From: a virus
Direction: 5' to 3' (one strand)
Virus record (IMG/VR): IMGVR_UViG_3300036715_002972
Span: 1-22,278 of that record
Length of the DNA stretch: 22,278 nt
Positions 11,185 to 18,770 of the stretch are shown here, one piece after another; the stretch's first letter is position 1, and each line of letters begins with the position of its first letter. Below the pieces are notes generated by a model. The model was not told where the DNA came from and made no database searches. It worked only from the letters and a program-made list of their open reading frames with translations. A program made the position numbers and the translations under genes.

Positions 11185-11716
11185 TTGCGATAAGATAGAA
11201 GCGACAACAAAAGAAGCTACCGAGAATGTTATATCTAACAAATATCCATACTGGTATAATGTAGCTTTATCTAAACGAGAGACAAACTGCAGGTGGATAA
11301 CATCTCTTGACGGACACGGCTCGGTAGGATACTTTCAACTTACCCCAAAATTTTTAGATCCGATGTTAAGATCGTTATATCCTGATTACGATAAACCTTA
11401 TTCAAAAGACCATTTTTACGCTTTTTCGTATTACATCAAATCTCTTCACAACTCCAGCCCATCAAACAAACTCTTTATTGTCTATCAAAGATACAATGGA
11501 GGAGATTGGGTTCTAAAAGAATGCAGAAGAGCTGGAGTTTATGATTGGAGTAAATGCAAACAATATTGTATGCGTGGTAATGTTTGCGTGCATAAAATTA
11601 ACGGGGAATGCACGCAATACAGAAGTGCGTGTGATATTAATTACGGATATTCTTTAACAATTTTTAATTACGGACAAAAATATAAAAAAGGTATTGATTT
11701 ATTACCTTTTTGGTAA
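11096..11716 (+). CDS. Secreted endolysin, lytic-transglycosylase type, Cys-rich C-terminus
   Basis: A 206-aa protein with a Sec signal (hydrophobic INITLLSLLATLHLSLA, likely cut near residue 27). The catalytic region matches the SLT/lysozyme fold: SKRETNCRW with Glu62 as the likely acid, GSVGYFQLTP at 75-84 (G-x-x-G-x-x-Q-x-x-P pattern) and YNGG at 133-136. The C-terminal part carries six cysteines (143-179), with two more at 31 and 65. This even number suggests disulfides in the periplasm. The TTG at 11096 follows GAGGAGG with good spacing; the GTG at the next codon is the alternative. Sec export would make lysis partly independent of holin-formed holes. Confidence 0.8.
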   Translation: MVKLNGHTLTINITLLSLLATLHLSLAWDNCDKIEATTKEATENVISNKYPYWYNVALSKRETNCRWITSLDGHGSVGYFQLTPKFLDPMLRSLYPDYDKPYSKDHFYAFSYYIKSLHNSSPSNKLFIVYQRYNGGDWVLKECRRAGVYDWSKCKQYCMRGNVCVHKINGECTQYRSACDINYGYSLTIFNYGQKYKKGIDLLPFW

Positions 11717-11722
11717 TATAAT
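11694..11722 (+). promoter_or_regulatory. Promoter for the portal/head operon
   Basis: TTGATT (11694-11699), 17 nt, and a consensus TATAAT (11717-11722). Transcription would start near 11729, about 20 nt before the portal ATG. It overlaps the end of the endolysin gene. Confidence 0.65.
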
Positions 11723-11749
11723 TATATTATATTTTAGTAAGGAGTTAGT

Positions 11750-13606
11750 ATGTATTTTAATATAACATCAATCAACGGTGAATTAACCTTACCAAAAGAA
11801 GAGCTTGAGACATTTGCTTTAAGTATTTATAGAGAACTTCAATCGGTATCTCAACCAAGAAGAAACAGAGTTATTGATTATCTTTCTGAATTGAATGGAA
11901 ATTCTATTATACCTGACCCTGATGATAGCACAGGTAATTGGAGAACAAATATTAAATCATCTATCTTCTTTCAAAAAACGCTTTTTGCATATCTATACTT
12001 AAGGGCGTTATTACACAAATCAACCAAATCGCTTTTATCTTTTGAGAGTAAAAGATATACATATCTTCCATCAGCGTATAGAAAAGTTTTTAATCTCGGT
12101 GTTTATAAAACTTCTTTATTCGAAACCATAGACAAAGCTCTATGGTATGGTATTTTATCTGGCGAGCTTGCAGTGTTGCTTGATGCTGACTATACTATAG
12201 ATGAATGGGACGATGTAGAGTTTACGGTTATAACAAAAGCTTTAAATCCTTTGGAGTATTACAAATCTTCCGATAACCAATTTTACGCTTATGATGTATT
12301 TTTGCCAATAGAAAAAGTTAAAGGTTTGTCTAAACTCTGGAAGTATTCACCAGAGAAGTTAGAAATCTATAACTTAACTACGGATAAAGACAGAACAGAT
12401 TATCTCATTACAGCAATGAGAGATCGAGCAACATATGGCAAAATAACTTACATATTCGGAAGATATGTTAATTCCGAAGGTGAAGTTTCTTTACCGTTGA
12501 AATTTACTCTTTATAACGATAAATATTTAGTAGATGTAGAAAATATTTTACACGCTGATAAACAGTTTCCTGTTATAAGTATTTCTTTTTATTCTGAAGA
12601 TATGCAATTATCATACGCAGATTTAATATGGGATTACTATAAAGAGGATAGCAGACTTACAAGAGCTATTATAGATAGAGCTATTTTATCAACAACTATG
12701 GGCTTTGAGATAAATACTTCAGCTTTAGCTTCTAAAGATGAAGTATTTACAGTAAAACCATTTACAGTAATAAAAACAGTATCAGATACTCCAGCGATTA
12801 AACCATTCGCTATGGCAAGCTTTGACCCGAATGTTTTACCAGTAAGACAATTAATCCTTCAAGAAGCCCAAAATGTTTCTGCTTTAACTGAATTCTTAAT
12901 GGGACAGCCAACAAGCAAAGGCAGACCAACGGCGAAAGAAGTTGCTTTGAAAACCCAAATGAACCAGAATGTAATCTCTACTATAATAAATCGTATTGAA
13001 GACGAGTTTATAGCAAGGATAACAAGAAAGCTTATATCCTTAATGTTTCAGTATCACCTTCAAGAAATACTTAACTCAGGAATGCTTGAGCAGTCAGAGT
13101 TAAAAGAAATGAATGAGTTAATGAATAAAGCTATTATGGAAGATAAAGAGCCTTACTACTACTTAATTAAAGAACTTTATAAAGGCACTGTGATAAAAGT
13201 TGAAGGTATGTCTGGAGTTATAAAACAAAAAGAAGAATTAGAAAATATTCTTAATGTAGTAGAAATGTCTTCTAATCTTGGATTAATACCTTACTTAAAT
13301 ATGGTAGAGATATTTAAGAAAGTATTCCAAATCCTTCAACTTGATGCGGAGCTTGTTAGAATACCAACTCCAGAAGAATTACAAGCTATGGCTAAAGTTC
13401 AAGCGGATAAACAAAAATTAGCAGATGAATTATCTGCGTCTGTATCAGAGCAAATTTTACAAGATAAAGAAACATTATCTAAATTAGCACAAGATCCGCA
13501 ATCACTAATGGCTTATATACAACTAATGGCTAATGCTAAAGTAGGACAAGCTCAAGCACAACAAATGCAACAAGGAGAGAAAGATGGAACTTCTGATAAT
13601 AGCTAA
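11750..13606 (+). CDS. Portal protein
   Basis: A 618-aa product, first gene of the head operon, with TAAGGAGTTAGT before the ATG. It has the feel of a podovirus-type (head-to-tail connector) portal: helical N-terminus with RRNRVIDYLSELNG, an alpha/beta wing, a segment with SALTEFLMGQPTSKGRPTAK at about residue 380, then VALKTQMNQN and long helices (RIEDEFIARITRKLISLMFQ), and a Gln/Ala-rich tail (QAQAQQMQQGEKDG). Twelve copies would form the ring through which DNA enters. The size fits portals of 500-720 aa. It overlaps the next gene by 23 nt. The large terminase lies five to seven genes downstream, unusually far away. Confidence 0.8.
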   Translation: MYFNITSINGELTLPKEELETFALSIYRELQSVSQPRRNRVIDYLSELNGNSIIPDPDDSTGNWRTNIKSSIFFQKTLFAYLYLRALLHKSTKSLLSFESKRYTYLPSAYRKVFNLGVYKTSLFETIDKALWYGILSGELAVLLDADYTIDEWDDVEFTVITKALNPLEYYKSSDNQFYAYDVFLPIEKVKGLSKLWKYSPEKLEIYNLTTDKDRTDYLITAMRDRATYGKITYIFGRYVNSEGEVSLPLKFTLYNDKYLVDVENILHADKQFPVISISFYSEDMQLSYADLIWDYYKEDSRLTRAIIDRAILSTTMGFEINTSALASKDEVFTVKPFTVIKTVSDTPAIKPFAMASFDPNVLPVRQLILQEAQNVSALTEFLMGQPTSKGRPTAKEVALKTQMNQNVISTIINRIEDEFIARITRKLISLMFQYHLQEILNSGMLEQSELKEMNELMNKAIMEDKEPYYYLIKELYKGTVIKVEGMSGVIKQKEELENILNVVEMSSNLGLIPYLNMVEIFKKVFQILQLDAELVRIPTPEELQAMAKVQADKQKLADELSASVSEQILQDKETLSKLAQDPQSLMAYIQLMANAKVGQAQAQQMQQGEKDGTSDNS

Positions 13607-13871
13607 TATAGTTGTAATCTTAATTAATATCGGAATTCTTTTATATTTGTTTATTGAAATAACAAGATTAAAGCAGACTTTTAAACAGAATTTTAAAATG
13701 ATAGAAGAAAGCTTTAATGCACGGATTTTAGAGTTATCAGAAGCTATGAAATTTTTAACTAAACTTAATTTAAGTAAACTAAAGAATAAAGACGAAAAAT
13801 CAAAAATTGTTCCGTTTAAACCAGAAGATTTAGATAAGATTAAGGAGCAGTTAAATGTATCTTCACACTGA
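13584..13871 (+). CDS. Small membrane-anchored coiled-coil protein, 95 aa
   Basis: An N-terminal hydrophobic span (IANIVVILINIGILLYLFI, about residues 6-24) is followed by a charged coiled coil (EITRLKQTFKQNFKMIEESF and the helix RILELSEAMKFL) and a Lys-rich tail. No family is recognised. It overlaps the portal gene by 23 nt and the next gene by 17 nt, so it is part of the head operon. A membrane-inserting virion component or a DNA-ejection protein would fit, as would a minor membrane protein. This rests on topology alone. Confidence 0.65.
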   Translation: MELLIIANIVVILINIGILLYLFIEITRLKQTFKQNFKMIEESFNARILELSEAMKFLTKLNLSKLKNKDEKSKIVPFKPEDLDKIKEQLNVSSH

Positions 13872-14298
13872 ACCAGATTTTTTATCTGTTGAAGAAGCTT
13901 TCAAAAGAAAGGTTAAGAACCCTACTTTTATTAAATATGGTGATACTATCATAGGTAAAAAAGTTGATAATGAAATTTTCTTCAACTATTCTGCCGATGA
14001 GAGTATTACTTTTTATATAAAAGATATGCTTAAGATATATAAAGCTAAAGTAATACAAGATAAGTATAATCCAAATAGACAAGCTTTTTTAACTATAACA
14101 GGGCAAGAAATTTATTTTACACAAGACTTGCCAACATACAAAGGGCATATACATTATTTAATGTTTCCGCATTTATATACATCTGACTTTAAAGACTTAT
14201 CCGTAGCTTATAATGTTCTACAAATCTTGGAAGGTAAAAGGACTGAAGAAGAAGTTAATAAAATATATCAAGATGTAGAGGAGCAGTATATAAAATGA
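13855..14298 (+). CDS. Hypothetical 147-aa protein of the head operon
   Basis: No family is recognised. It is soluble, alpha/beta, with strands NPTFIKYGDTIIGKKVDNEIFF (about 22-43) and AFLTITGQEIYFTQDL (77-92), and a C-terminal helix (RTEEEVNKIYQDVEEQYIK). The ATG follows TAAGGAGCAGTTAA. Its end overlaps the ATP-grasp gene by 4 nt (ATGA), so the two are translationally coupled. It may supply or be the substrate of that enzyme, or be a small head protein. Confidence 0.65.
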   Translation: MYLHTEPDFLSVEEAFKRKVKNPTFIKYGDTIIGKKVDNEIFFNYSADESITFYIKDMLKIYKAKVIQDKYNPNRQAFLTITGQEIYFTQDLPTYKGHIHYLMFPHLYTSDFKDLSVAYNVLQILEGKRTEEEVNKIYQDVEEQYIK

Positions 14299-15503
14299 AA
14301 GCATTAGTAATTGGCACAGGTATAGAATTTTCGCATGTTTTAGCTTTAGCTGAAGCTGGGGTTGAAACTTATTATTATACAGATTTTATATCAACTTTTC
14401 CGAGCTTTGATGACTTTGCTTCAGGCTACGGATTTAATAATATAAAGAAAGTTCATAATCCTTTTTCATATGTGGATAAAGTAGATATAGTCTGTAATTT
14501 CGATGTTCTTAACGGTGATTTGTTTGAGTTTTTAAAAAAGAAGGGTTATAAAACCTTTGGAGGCGGAGTAGCTACTGAACTGGAATTAAACCGAAGAGCT
14601 TTAAAATCCGCTTTATCTGTTGTTAAATTACAATCACCTTCGTATAGGATAATTAAAGGCTATGATAATATACCTATTCCAGCTGTTGTTAAACTTTCGA
14701 TATTTAGAGGTTCTATGGAGACTTTCATACTTAAGAATGAAACACAAAAGAAAAATCTAAAGACAAAACTTGAGATAGAATTTGGAGCTTTCCTTAAAGA
14801 AATGGAGTTTGTAGTAGAAGATTTAATGGATTTAGATAAAAACTATATAGAGGTCGGGATTGATGCTTTCTTTGATGCTGATAAAGGAGGTTTTATCTTT
14901 CCTTTAATGCTTGGTGTTGAATATAAAAAAGGTGTATATATAGGCAGAGTTATAAATCATCTTGGTGAATTACCTAAACCATTACAAGAAACGGTATTAA
15001 AGCTTTCACAACTTTTAATTAAAGCGGGTTATCGCGGTATGCTTTCAACTGAAGAGTTTGTAAATCTTAAAACAGGAAAACATTACTTTTTAGATATAAC
15101 AACCAGAGGAGCATATCCTTTATCTCTTGGTTATAGATATGCTGTAGAAAATTTTAAAGATGTTGTATTTGATAGTGTTCCCCCTAAATATAAAGGTAAG
15201 TATTATGTATCTGTTCCTTTTACACTTAACGAAACTAAAAATATGTTTGTTAATATAAAATATCCTGATAAAGACAAAAGATATAACTTTGAAGCCTTAA
15301 TGAAAGTTAAAAATGAGTATTATATACCAAAAGCAGAGCAACCTTCGGGTGGTATAGTATGTGAAGTATTTGACAAATTAGATTTTAATAAAGTTAAAGA
15401 TACAATGTCTAACTTGCTCGGTAAAATTGAAGCATACTCCTTAAATGACGAGTTAGAGCAGTTGGAGGACTGCTATAATGAATTTACCAAACTTGGTAAA
15501 TAA
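14295..15503 (+). CDS. ATP-grasp ligase-like protein (PurD/PurT-like fold)
   Basis: A 402-aa protein. Residues 1-85 form a Rossmann-like pre-grasp domain opening with KALVIGTGIEFSHVLALAEAG. Then come GYKTFGGGVATELELNRRALK (84-104), the typical entry into an ATP-grasp fold, and IPAVVKLSIFRGSMETFIL (128-146) with a likely ATP-binding Lys133. VGIDAFFD (187-194) and the metal-binding end of the fold GKHYFLDITTRGAYPLSLGY (261-280) follow, where D267-x-T-x-R replaces the usual E-x-N-x-R. Such enzymes join a carboxylate to an amine or thiol through an acyl-phosphate. A ligase in the middle of a head-gene operon is unusual. Candidate substrates are a virion protein, a nucleotide precursor or a host metabolite. 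Confidence 0.75.
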   Translation: MKALVIGTGIEFSHVLALAEAGVETYYYTDFISTFPSFDDFASGYGFNNIKKVHNPFSYVDKVDIVCNFDVLNGDLFEFLKKKGYKTFGGGVATELELNRRALKSALSVVKLQSPSYRIIKGYDNIPIPAVVKLSIFRGSMETFILKNETQKKNLKTKLEIEFGAFLKEMEFVVEDLMDLDKNYIEVGIDAFFDADKGGFIFPLMLGVEYKKGVYIGRVINHLGELPKPLQETVLKLSQLLIKAGYRGMLSTEEFVNLKTGKHYFLDITTRGAYPLSLGYRYAVENFKDVVFDSVPPKYKGKYYVSVPFTLNETKNMFVNIKYPDKDKRYNFEALMKVKNEYYIPKAEQPSGGIVCEVFDKLDFNKVKDTMSNLLGKIEAYSLNDELEQLEDCYNEFTKLGK

Positions 15504-15888
15504 CAATCTTGTAAAGAAAGAAGATGTAGAGCAAGTAGTTAAAGAGAAAGCTACTCTTAAGTTTTCACAAGAAGAAATAACTAACTACGCTACACATAGA
15601 CAAATTGAAGATTTAGAGACGGCAAGAAAAATATTACTTCAAGCCTATATTCAAGCTGAATTACTTTATAATGATGCCGATATGTTTTCTAAAGTTAAGA
15701 ACCCTGCAAGAACTATGACTGAATTATTACAGACAAAGATAATGATTGCAGATAAATTAGCTTCTTTATCCAATGCTACGGATAAACTAAAACCAAAAAA
15801 AGAGCAGTTATCTACTCCTTTAATTAATATAAATATAACAACACAAAAGTCTATCGAAGACTTTATAGAAGTTGAGGTTGAAGATTGA
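15478..15888 (+). CDS. Helical 136-aa protein, possible terminase small subunit or head protein
   Basis: It overlaps the ATP-grasp gene by 26 nt, with TTGGAGGACTGCTATA before the ATG. It is helical throughout, from VKKEDVEQVVKEKATLKF to DLETARKILLQAYIQAELL and LLQTKIMIADKLASLS, then a tail of alternating hydrophobics LININITTQKSIEDFIE. Size and helix content fit phage terminase small subunits, which recruit DNA to the large subunit. No helix-turn-helix is obvious, and TerL is three genes away, so the assignment is weak. Confidence 0.5.
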   Translation: MNLPNLVNNNLVKKEDVEQVVKEKATLKFSQEEITNYATHRQIEDLETARKILLQAYIQAELLYNDADMFSKVKNPARTMTELLQTKIMIADKLASLSNATDKLKPKKEQLSTPLININITTQKSIEDFIEVEVED

Positions 15889-17066
15889 ATATAAACACAA
15901 CTAAATCAACTCCTTCATTTGTAGATTATGTTATAGATGAAGTAAAATGTGATAACACAGCTTGGGTTTATAAATTTACAACTTCTTGGAATGATTGTAA
16001 TTCTTGGGGAGCAAATACTTATTTTTCAATAAAAGCACAAGTTTATGAGTTTAATATAGAATTCTTACCTAAAGATACAAAGTTTAAATTTCTTCCTTAT
16101 GTTAAAAGTTATACTCCTGAAATGTTTTCAAGTTTTGTTTTTAATAGAATAGAAAGACCCGCCATAAATGTCAAGGATTTTATAGTAGGTGATACATTTA
16201 CACTTAACCAAGATATTAATAACACTACTTTAAAATTTTATTTAAGTCCTGATATTAAATTAACAAAATCAAGTGTATTAAATAAATATAGAGTATTTTT
16301 CTCAAGAGTTTTATATTCTATATCTATACATGGCGAATGTATTACTCGTGGGTATAGATATATAAATCCTTCCTTTAACTTTTCTACTAAACTACAAACT
16401 AATATTTATGCAGATAGATATATAAATCCTTTTATAGATTTTTCTTTATATAGTTTAGTTTATGTTTATCCTAATTGTAAAGCTACTTATTGGAGTAGAA
16501 AATTTAATGTTTGGAAAGATTGTAATGTATGGAGTTTTAATTGCAATGTAGATTTTTGGACTGGAAAACCTGATGTCTGGAAATATTGTGATATATGGGA
16601 CACAAATTGTAAAACAACATATTGGTATGGAAAGTTTGATGCTTGGAGAGATTGTGGTATATGGAGTTCAAGTTGTGGAGCTACTTCTTGGCTTGGAATG
16701 TTTAATGAATGGAAAGACTGTAATAATTTAGGTTCAGTTTGTAAAGCGACTTATTGGAGCGGAAAACCTGACGAATGGGAAGATTGTAATGTATGGAGTT
16801 TAAGCTGTGATAATACATCGTGGATTGGTAAGTTTAATAAATGGAATGATTGTAATGTATGGAGTGTAGGTAGTAAAGAGACTTATTGGGGCGGAAGACA
16901 CGATGTATGGAATGATTATTATGTATGGAATTTAAGCTGTAAAATGAAAGATTGGGAAGGAAGATTTGATGATTGGGGCGATTGTAGTATATGGGATTTA
17001 GATTGTAAGACAACTTCTTGGATTGGAAAATTCATTGTTTGGGGAGATTGTAAAATATGGAGTTAA
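15885..17066 (+). CDS. Trp/Cys-rich tandem-repeat structural protein
   Basis: A 393-aa protein. Residues about 22-44 hold one divergent repeat (CDNTAWVYKF, then WNDCNSW). Residues 45-197 are beta-rich. Residues 198-393 are nine tandem repeats of 22 residues with consensus C-x-x-T-x-W-x-G-K-F-x-x-W-x-D-C-x-x-W-S followed by two variable residues. Repeat 7 has lost both Cys, and repeat 4 has lost its third Trp. The DNA of the repeats has diverged while the W and C pattern is kept, which shows selection for the pattern. The regular period suggests a stacked beta-solenoid or a disulfide-stapled fibre. It overlaps the previous gene by 4 nt and the next by 10 nt. Related W-D repeats occur in phage tail proteins, so a tail or surface role is the best guess. 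Confidence 0.7.
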   Translation: MNINTTKSTPSFVDYVIDEVKCDNTAWVYKFTTSWNDCNSWGANTYFSIKAQVYEFNIEFLPKDTKFKFLPYVKSYTPEMFSSFVFNRIERPAINVKDFIVGDTFTLNQDINNTTLKFYLSPDIKLTKSSVLNKYRVFFSRVLYSISIHGECITRGYRYINPSFNFSTKLQTNIYADRYINPFIDFSLYSLVYVYPNCKATYWSRKFNVWKDCNVWSFNCNVDFWTGKPDVWKYCDIWDTNCKTTYWYGKFDAWRDCGIWSSSCGATSWLGMFNEWKDCNNLGSVCKATYWSGKPDEWEDCNVWSLSCDNTSWIGKFNKWNDCNVWSVGSKETYWGGRHDVWNDYYVWNLSCKMKDWEGRFDDWGDCSIWDLDCKTTSWIGKFIVWGDCKIWS

Positions 17067-18229
17067 AATCTATTAACTTATTAGACTTACCTATAACTAA
17101 AATCACTGGAGAATTTGTTAAGCTAAATGAAAACAAAAATATCATATTCCCCCAAATTCTTAAAGTGTTAAACTCTAACTACTCTCTCAATGCTTCTGAT
17201 ATATATGACGGATTTTATTTAAACAATAAATTAATTTATATCTATAAACAAAATACAGATAAAGTTTTATATAACTTAAATAACAAATATGATATACCTG
17301 ACTTTAAAGGATTTTGTGTATTTGGTAATATTTATTTTGTTTTTTATCAAAATAAATGTTTAGTAATAGATACAACAAACGATAAAGTTAAAACAGTAAA
17401 TTTAACTATAGATAATACTAACCAAGATATAATTAAAGTAAAACAATTAACTCCGCAACTATTTACAGTTATCACAAGCAACCCTACCACTATACATTTA
17501 TTTGGTTTAGACAGTGTAGGAGATATAGCTTCTGCTGATGATGGAGCTACTGTTAATATTAACACATTTTCTTATGCTTCATTTTCTAACCCAGTTGTTA
17601 ATGTTGATTTAATCTATTTAGAAAATAATCTTTTCTTAATTGGAGATGATTATACAGTTCTTTTAAAGATGGAGATAAAGGATATTATTTACTTACAGAC
17701 ATTAAAAACTTTCGATTACCGTTATACACCTTTTCCAGATTTTGGAAATGCTGGAATAAAATTTATTAGAGAAACTCAATCATTTTATATATTCTGTAAT
17801 ACACTTTACAACTCTTTTATTTATATAACAAAAGATATGAAAAATTATTATTTCGGAAGAGAGACAGTGTTTTTAACTCCTTATGTTTGTTTTAAATTGC
17901 AAGAAACAGATTTTTATATAATTACAGATATTTTACAAGAAGAGTTTATATCTACTAATGATTATCACGAAATTAACTTTAAGCTTGAGATTTCTTATGT
18001 CATTTTTAAATCTGTTGTTGTTAAAATCCCTGAAGTTCAAATTTCAAATACTGATAGAATAGCATCACTTACTATAGAGGCAAGATATGATAATGGCTAT
18101 AATATTTTTAGTTATGGAGTTATTTATAATAAAAATAATTACAGAATATTAAACAGAGGCACTGATTTTGTAATTACTCTTCATTCTAACAATGCTTTAA
18201 GATTAGAGGAGTTGTCTTTATGGGCGTAA
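17057..18229 (+). CDS. Beta-propeller-like tail or head-completion protein, 390 aa
   Basis: The product is beta-rich with recurring four-strand blade-like units, such as YLNNKLIYIYKQNTDKVLYN, CVFGNIYFVFYQNKCLVID, YLENNLFLIGDDYTVLLKM and SFYIFCNTLYNSFIYITKD. It ends in a strand-rich domain (IASLTIEARYDNGYNIF to LRLEELSLWA). Podovirus tail-tube B and P22 gp10-type stabilisation proteins have such propellers and lie near portal genes, so a connector or tail role is plausible. There is no signal peptide. The ATG overlaps the W/C repeat gene by 10 nt, and the next gene overlaps by 10 nt. The assignment rests on pattern rather than a definite homologue. Confidence 0.6.
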   Translation: MELKSINLLDLPITKITGEFVKLNENKNIIFPQILKVLNSNYSLNASDIYDGFYLNNKLIYIYKQNTDKVLYNLNNKYDIPDFKGFCVFGNIYFVFYQNKCLVIDTTNDKVKTVNLTIDNTNQDIIKVKQLTPQLFTVITSNPTTIHLFGLDSVGDIASADDGATVNINTFSYASFSNPVVNVDLIYLENNLFLIGDDYTVLLKMEIKDIIYLQTLKTFDYRYTPFPDFGNAGIKFIRETQSFYIFCNTLYNSFIYITKDMKNYYFGRETVFLTPYVCFKLQETDFYIITDILQEEFISTNDYHEINFKLEISYVIFKSVVVKIPEVQISNTDRIASLTIEARYDNGYNIFSYGVIYNKNNYRILNRGTDFVITLHSNNALRLEELSLWA

Positions 18230-18408
18230 ATATAATACAAGGTAAGAAAGGTAAAAAAGTAAAAGTAAATCAAGGTGTTGTTATATATGTTAAATCAGAT
18301 AATTCAGTTCAAGGGGAATTAGTATTAAATGAGAAAGTTATTGACATATCGGATTTTTCTGTTATAATAGTATTATCGGAGGTTGATAAACAATGGCAAC
18401 AACTTTAA
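18220..18408 (+). CDS. Small 62-aa protein, beta-rich
   Basis: A short product (GVNIIQGKKGKKVKVNQGVV, then strands VIYVKSDNSVQGELVLNEKV and FSVIIVLSEVD). The basic N-terminus and small barrel-like strand pattern resemble minor virion proteins, but no family is recognised. Its ATG lies within the end of the propeller gene and its end overlaps the next gene by 16 nt. The last third of the gene contains a strong promoter (18341-18368). Confidence 0.6.
   Translation: MGVNIIQGKKGKKVKVNQGVVIYVKSDNSVQGELVLNEKVIDISDFSVIIVLSEVDKQWQQL
18341..18368 (+). promoter_or_regulatory. Internal promoter upstream of the terminase region
   Basis: TTGACA (18341-18346), 16 nt, TATAAT (18363-18368): both hexamers are consensus. 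It lies inside the 62-aa gene, about 25 nt before the next ATG, and would boost expression of the 122-aa protein, terminase, scaffold and capsid. Confidence 0.7.
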
Positions 18409-18761
18409 CTAAAGCGTTTGTAGATTTAATAGCTAATGACTTTCAAAAGTTATATGTAGCTTTAATAAAACAAGACGGGACAGAATGTTCTGGAGGTGGT
18501 TATCAAAGATTACAATTCGGACAAACTCAAACGAAAGAAGATGCTAATTATATTTATATATCCAACGCCTCACAGCTAACATTTACTTTTGCTACATCTG
18601 ATATAGCTCCTTTAAACAATCCAGTATCAAAAGTTAGTTTATATAAAGACAATACTTTAATAGCTACAGTAGATATAAAACCTAAACCATACTTAGACCA
18701 AGACCAATTTTTTATTACGCCTGATAATTTAGTTATAAGGATACCTAAAATAAATCCTTAG
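18393..18761 (+). CDS. Putative tail-associated protein with GGGYxR motif
   Basis: A 122-aa protein. FQKLYVALIKQDGTECSGGG (17-36) followed by YQRLQFGQ matches a widespread small phage structural family in which a short helix precedes strands and an E-x-S-G-G-G-Y-x-R motif. Later strands include LTFTFATSDIAPLNNPVSKV and a C-terminal LVIRIP. These proteins are usually annotated as minor tail or fibre components. The start is preceded by TCGGAGGTTGATAA. It lies directly ahead of the large terminase. Confidence 0.6.
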   Translation: MATTLTKAFVDLIANDFQKLYVALIKQDGTECSGGGYQRLQFGQTQTKEDANYIYISNASQLTFTFATSDIAPLNNPVSKVSLYKDNTLIATVDIKPKPYLDQDQFFITPDNLVIRIPKINP

Positions 18762-18770
18762 GGGTAAAGT

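Noticed and set aside
11684-11710. AAAAAGGTA/TACCTTTTT hairpin as a terminator after the endolysin
   Set aside because: It is AT-rich with a 9-nt loop and no clear T-run after the stem, and it overlaps both coding sequence and the portal promoter.
15371-15400. TTGACA inside the ATP-grasp gene
   Set aside because: No -10 hexamer at suitable spacing.
17347-17565. Minus-strand frame of 72 codons
   Set aside because: Antisense to the propeller-like gene; no ribosome site.
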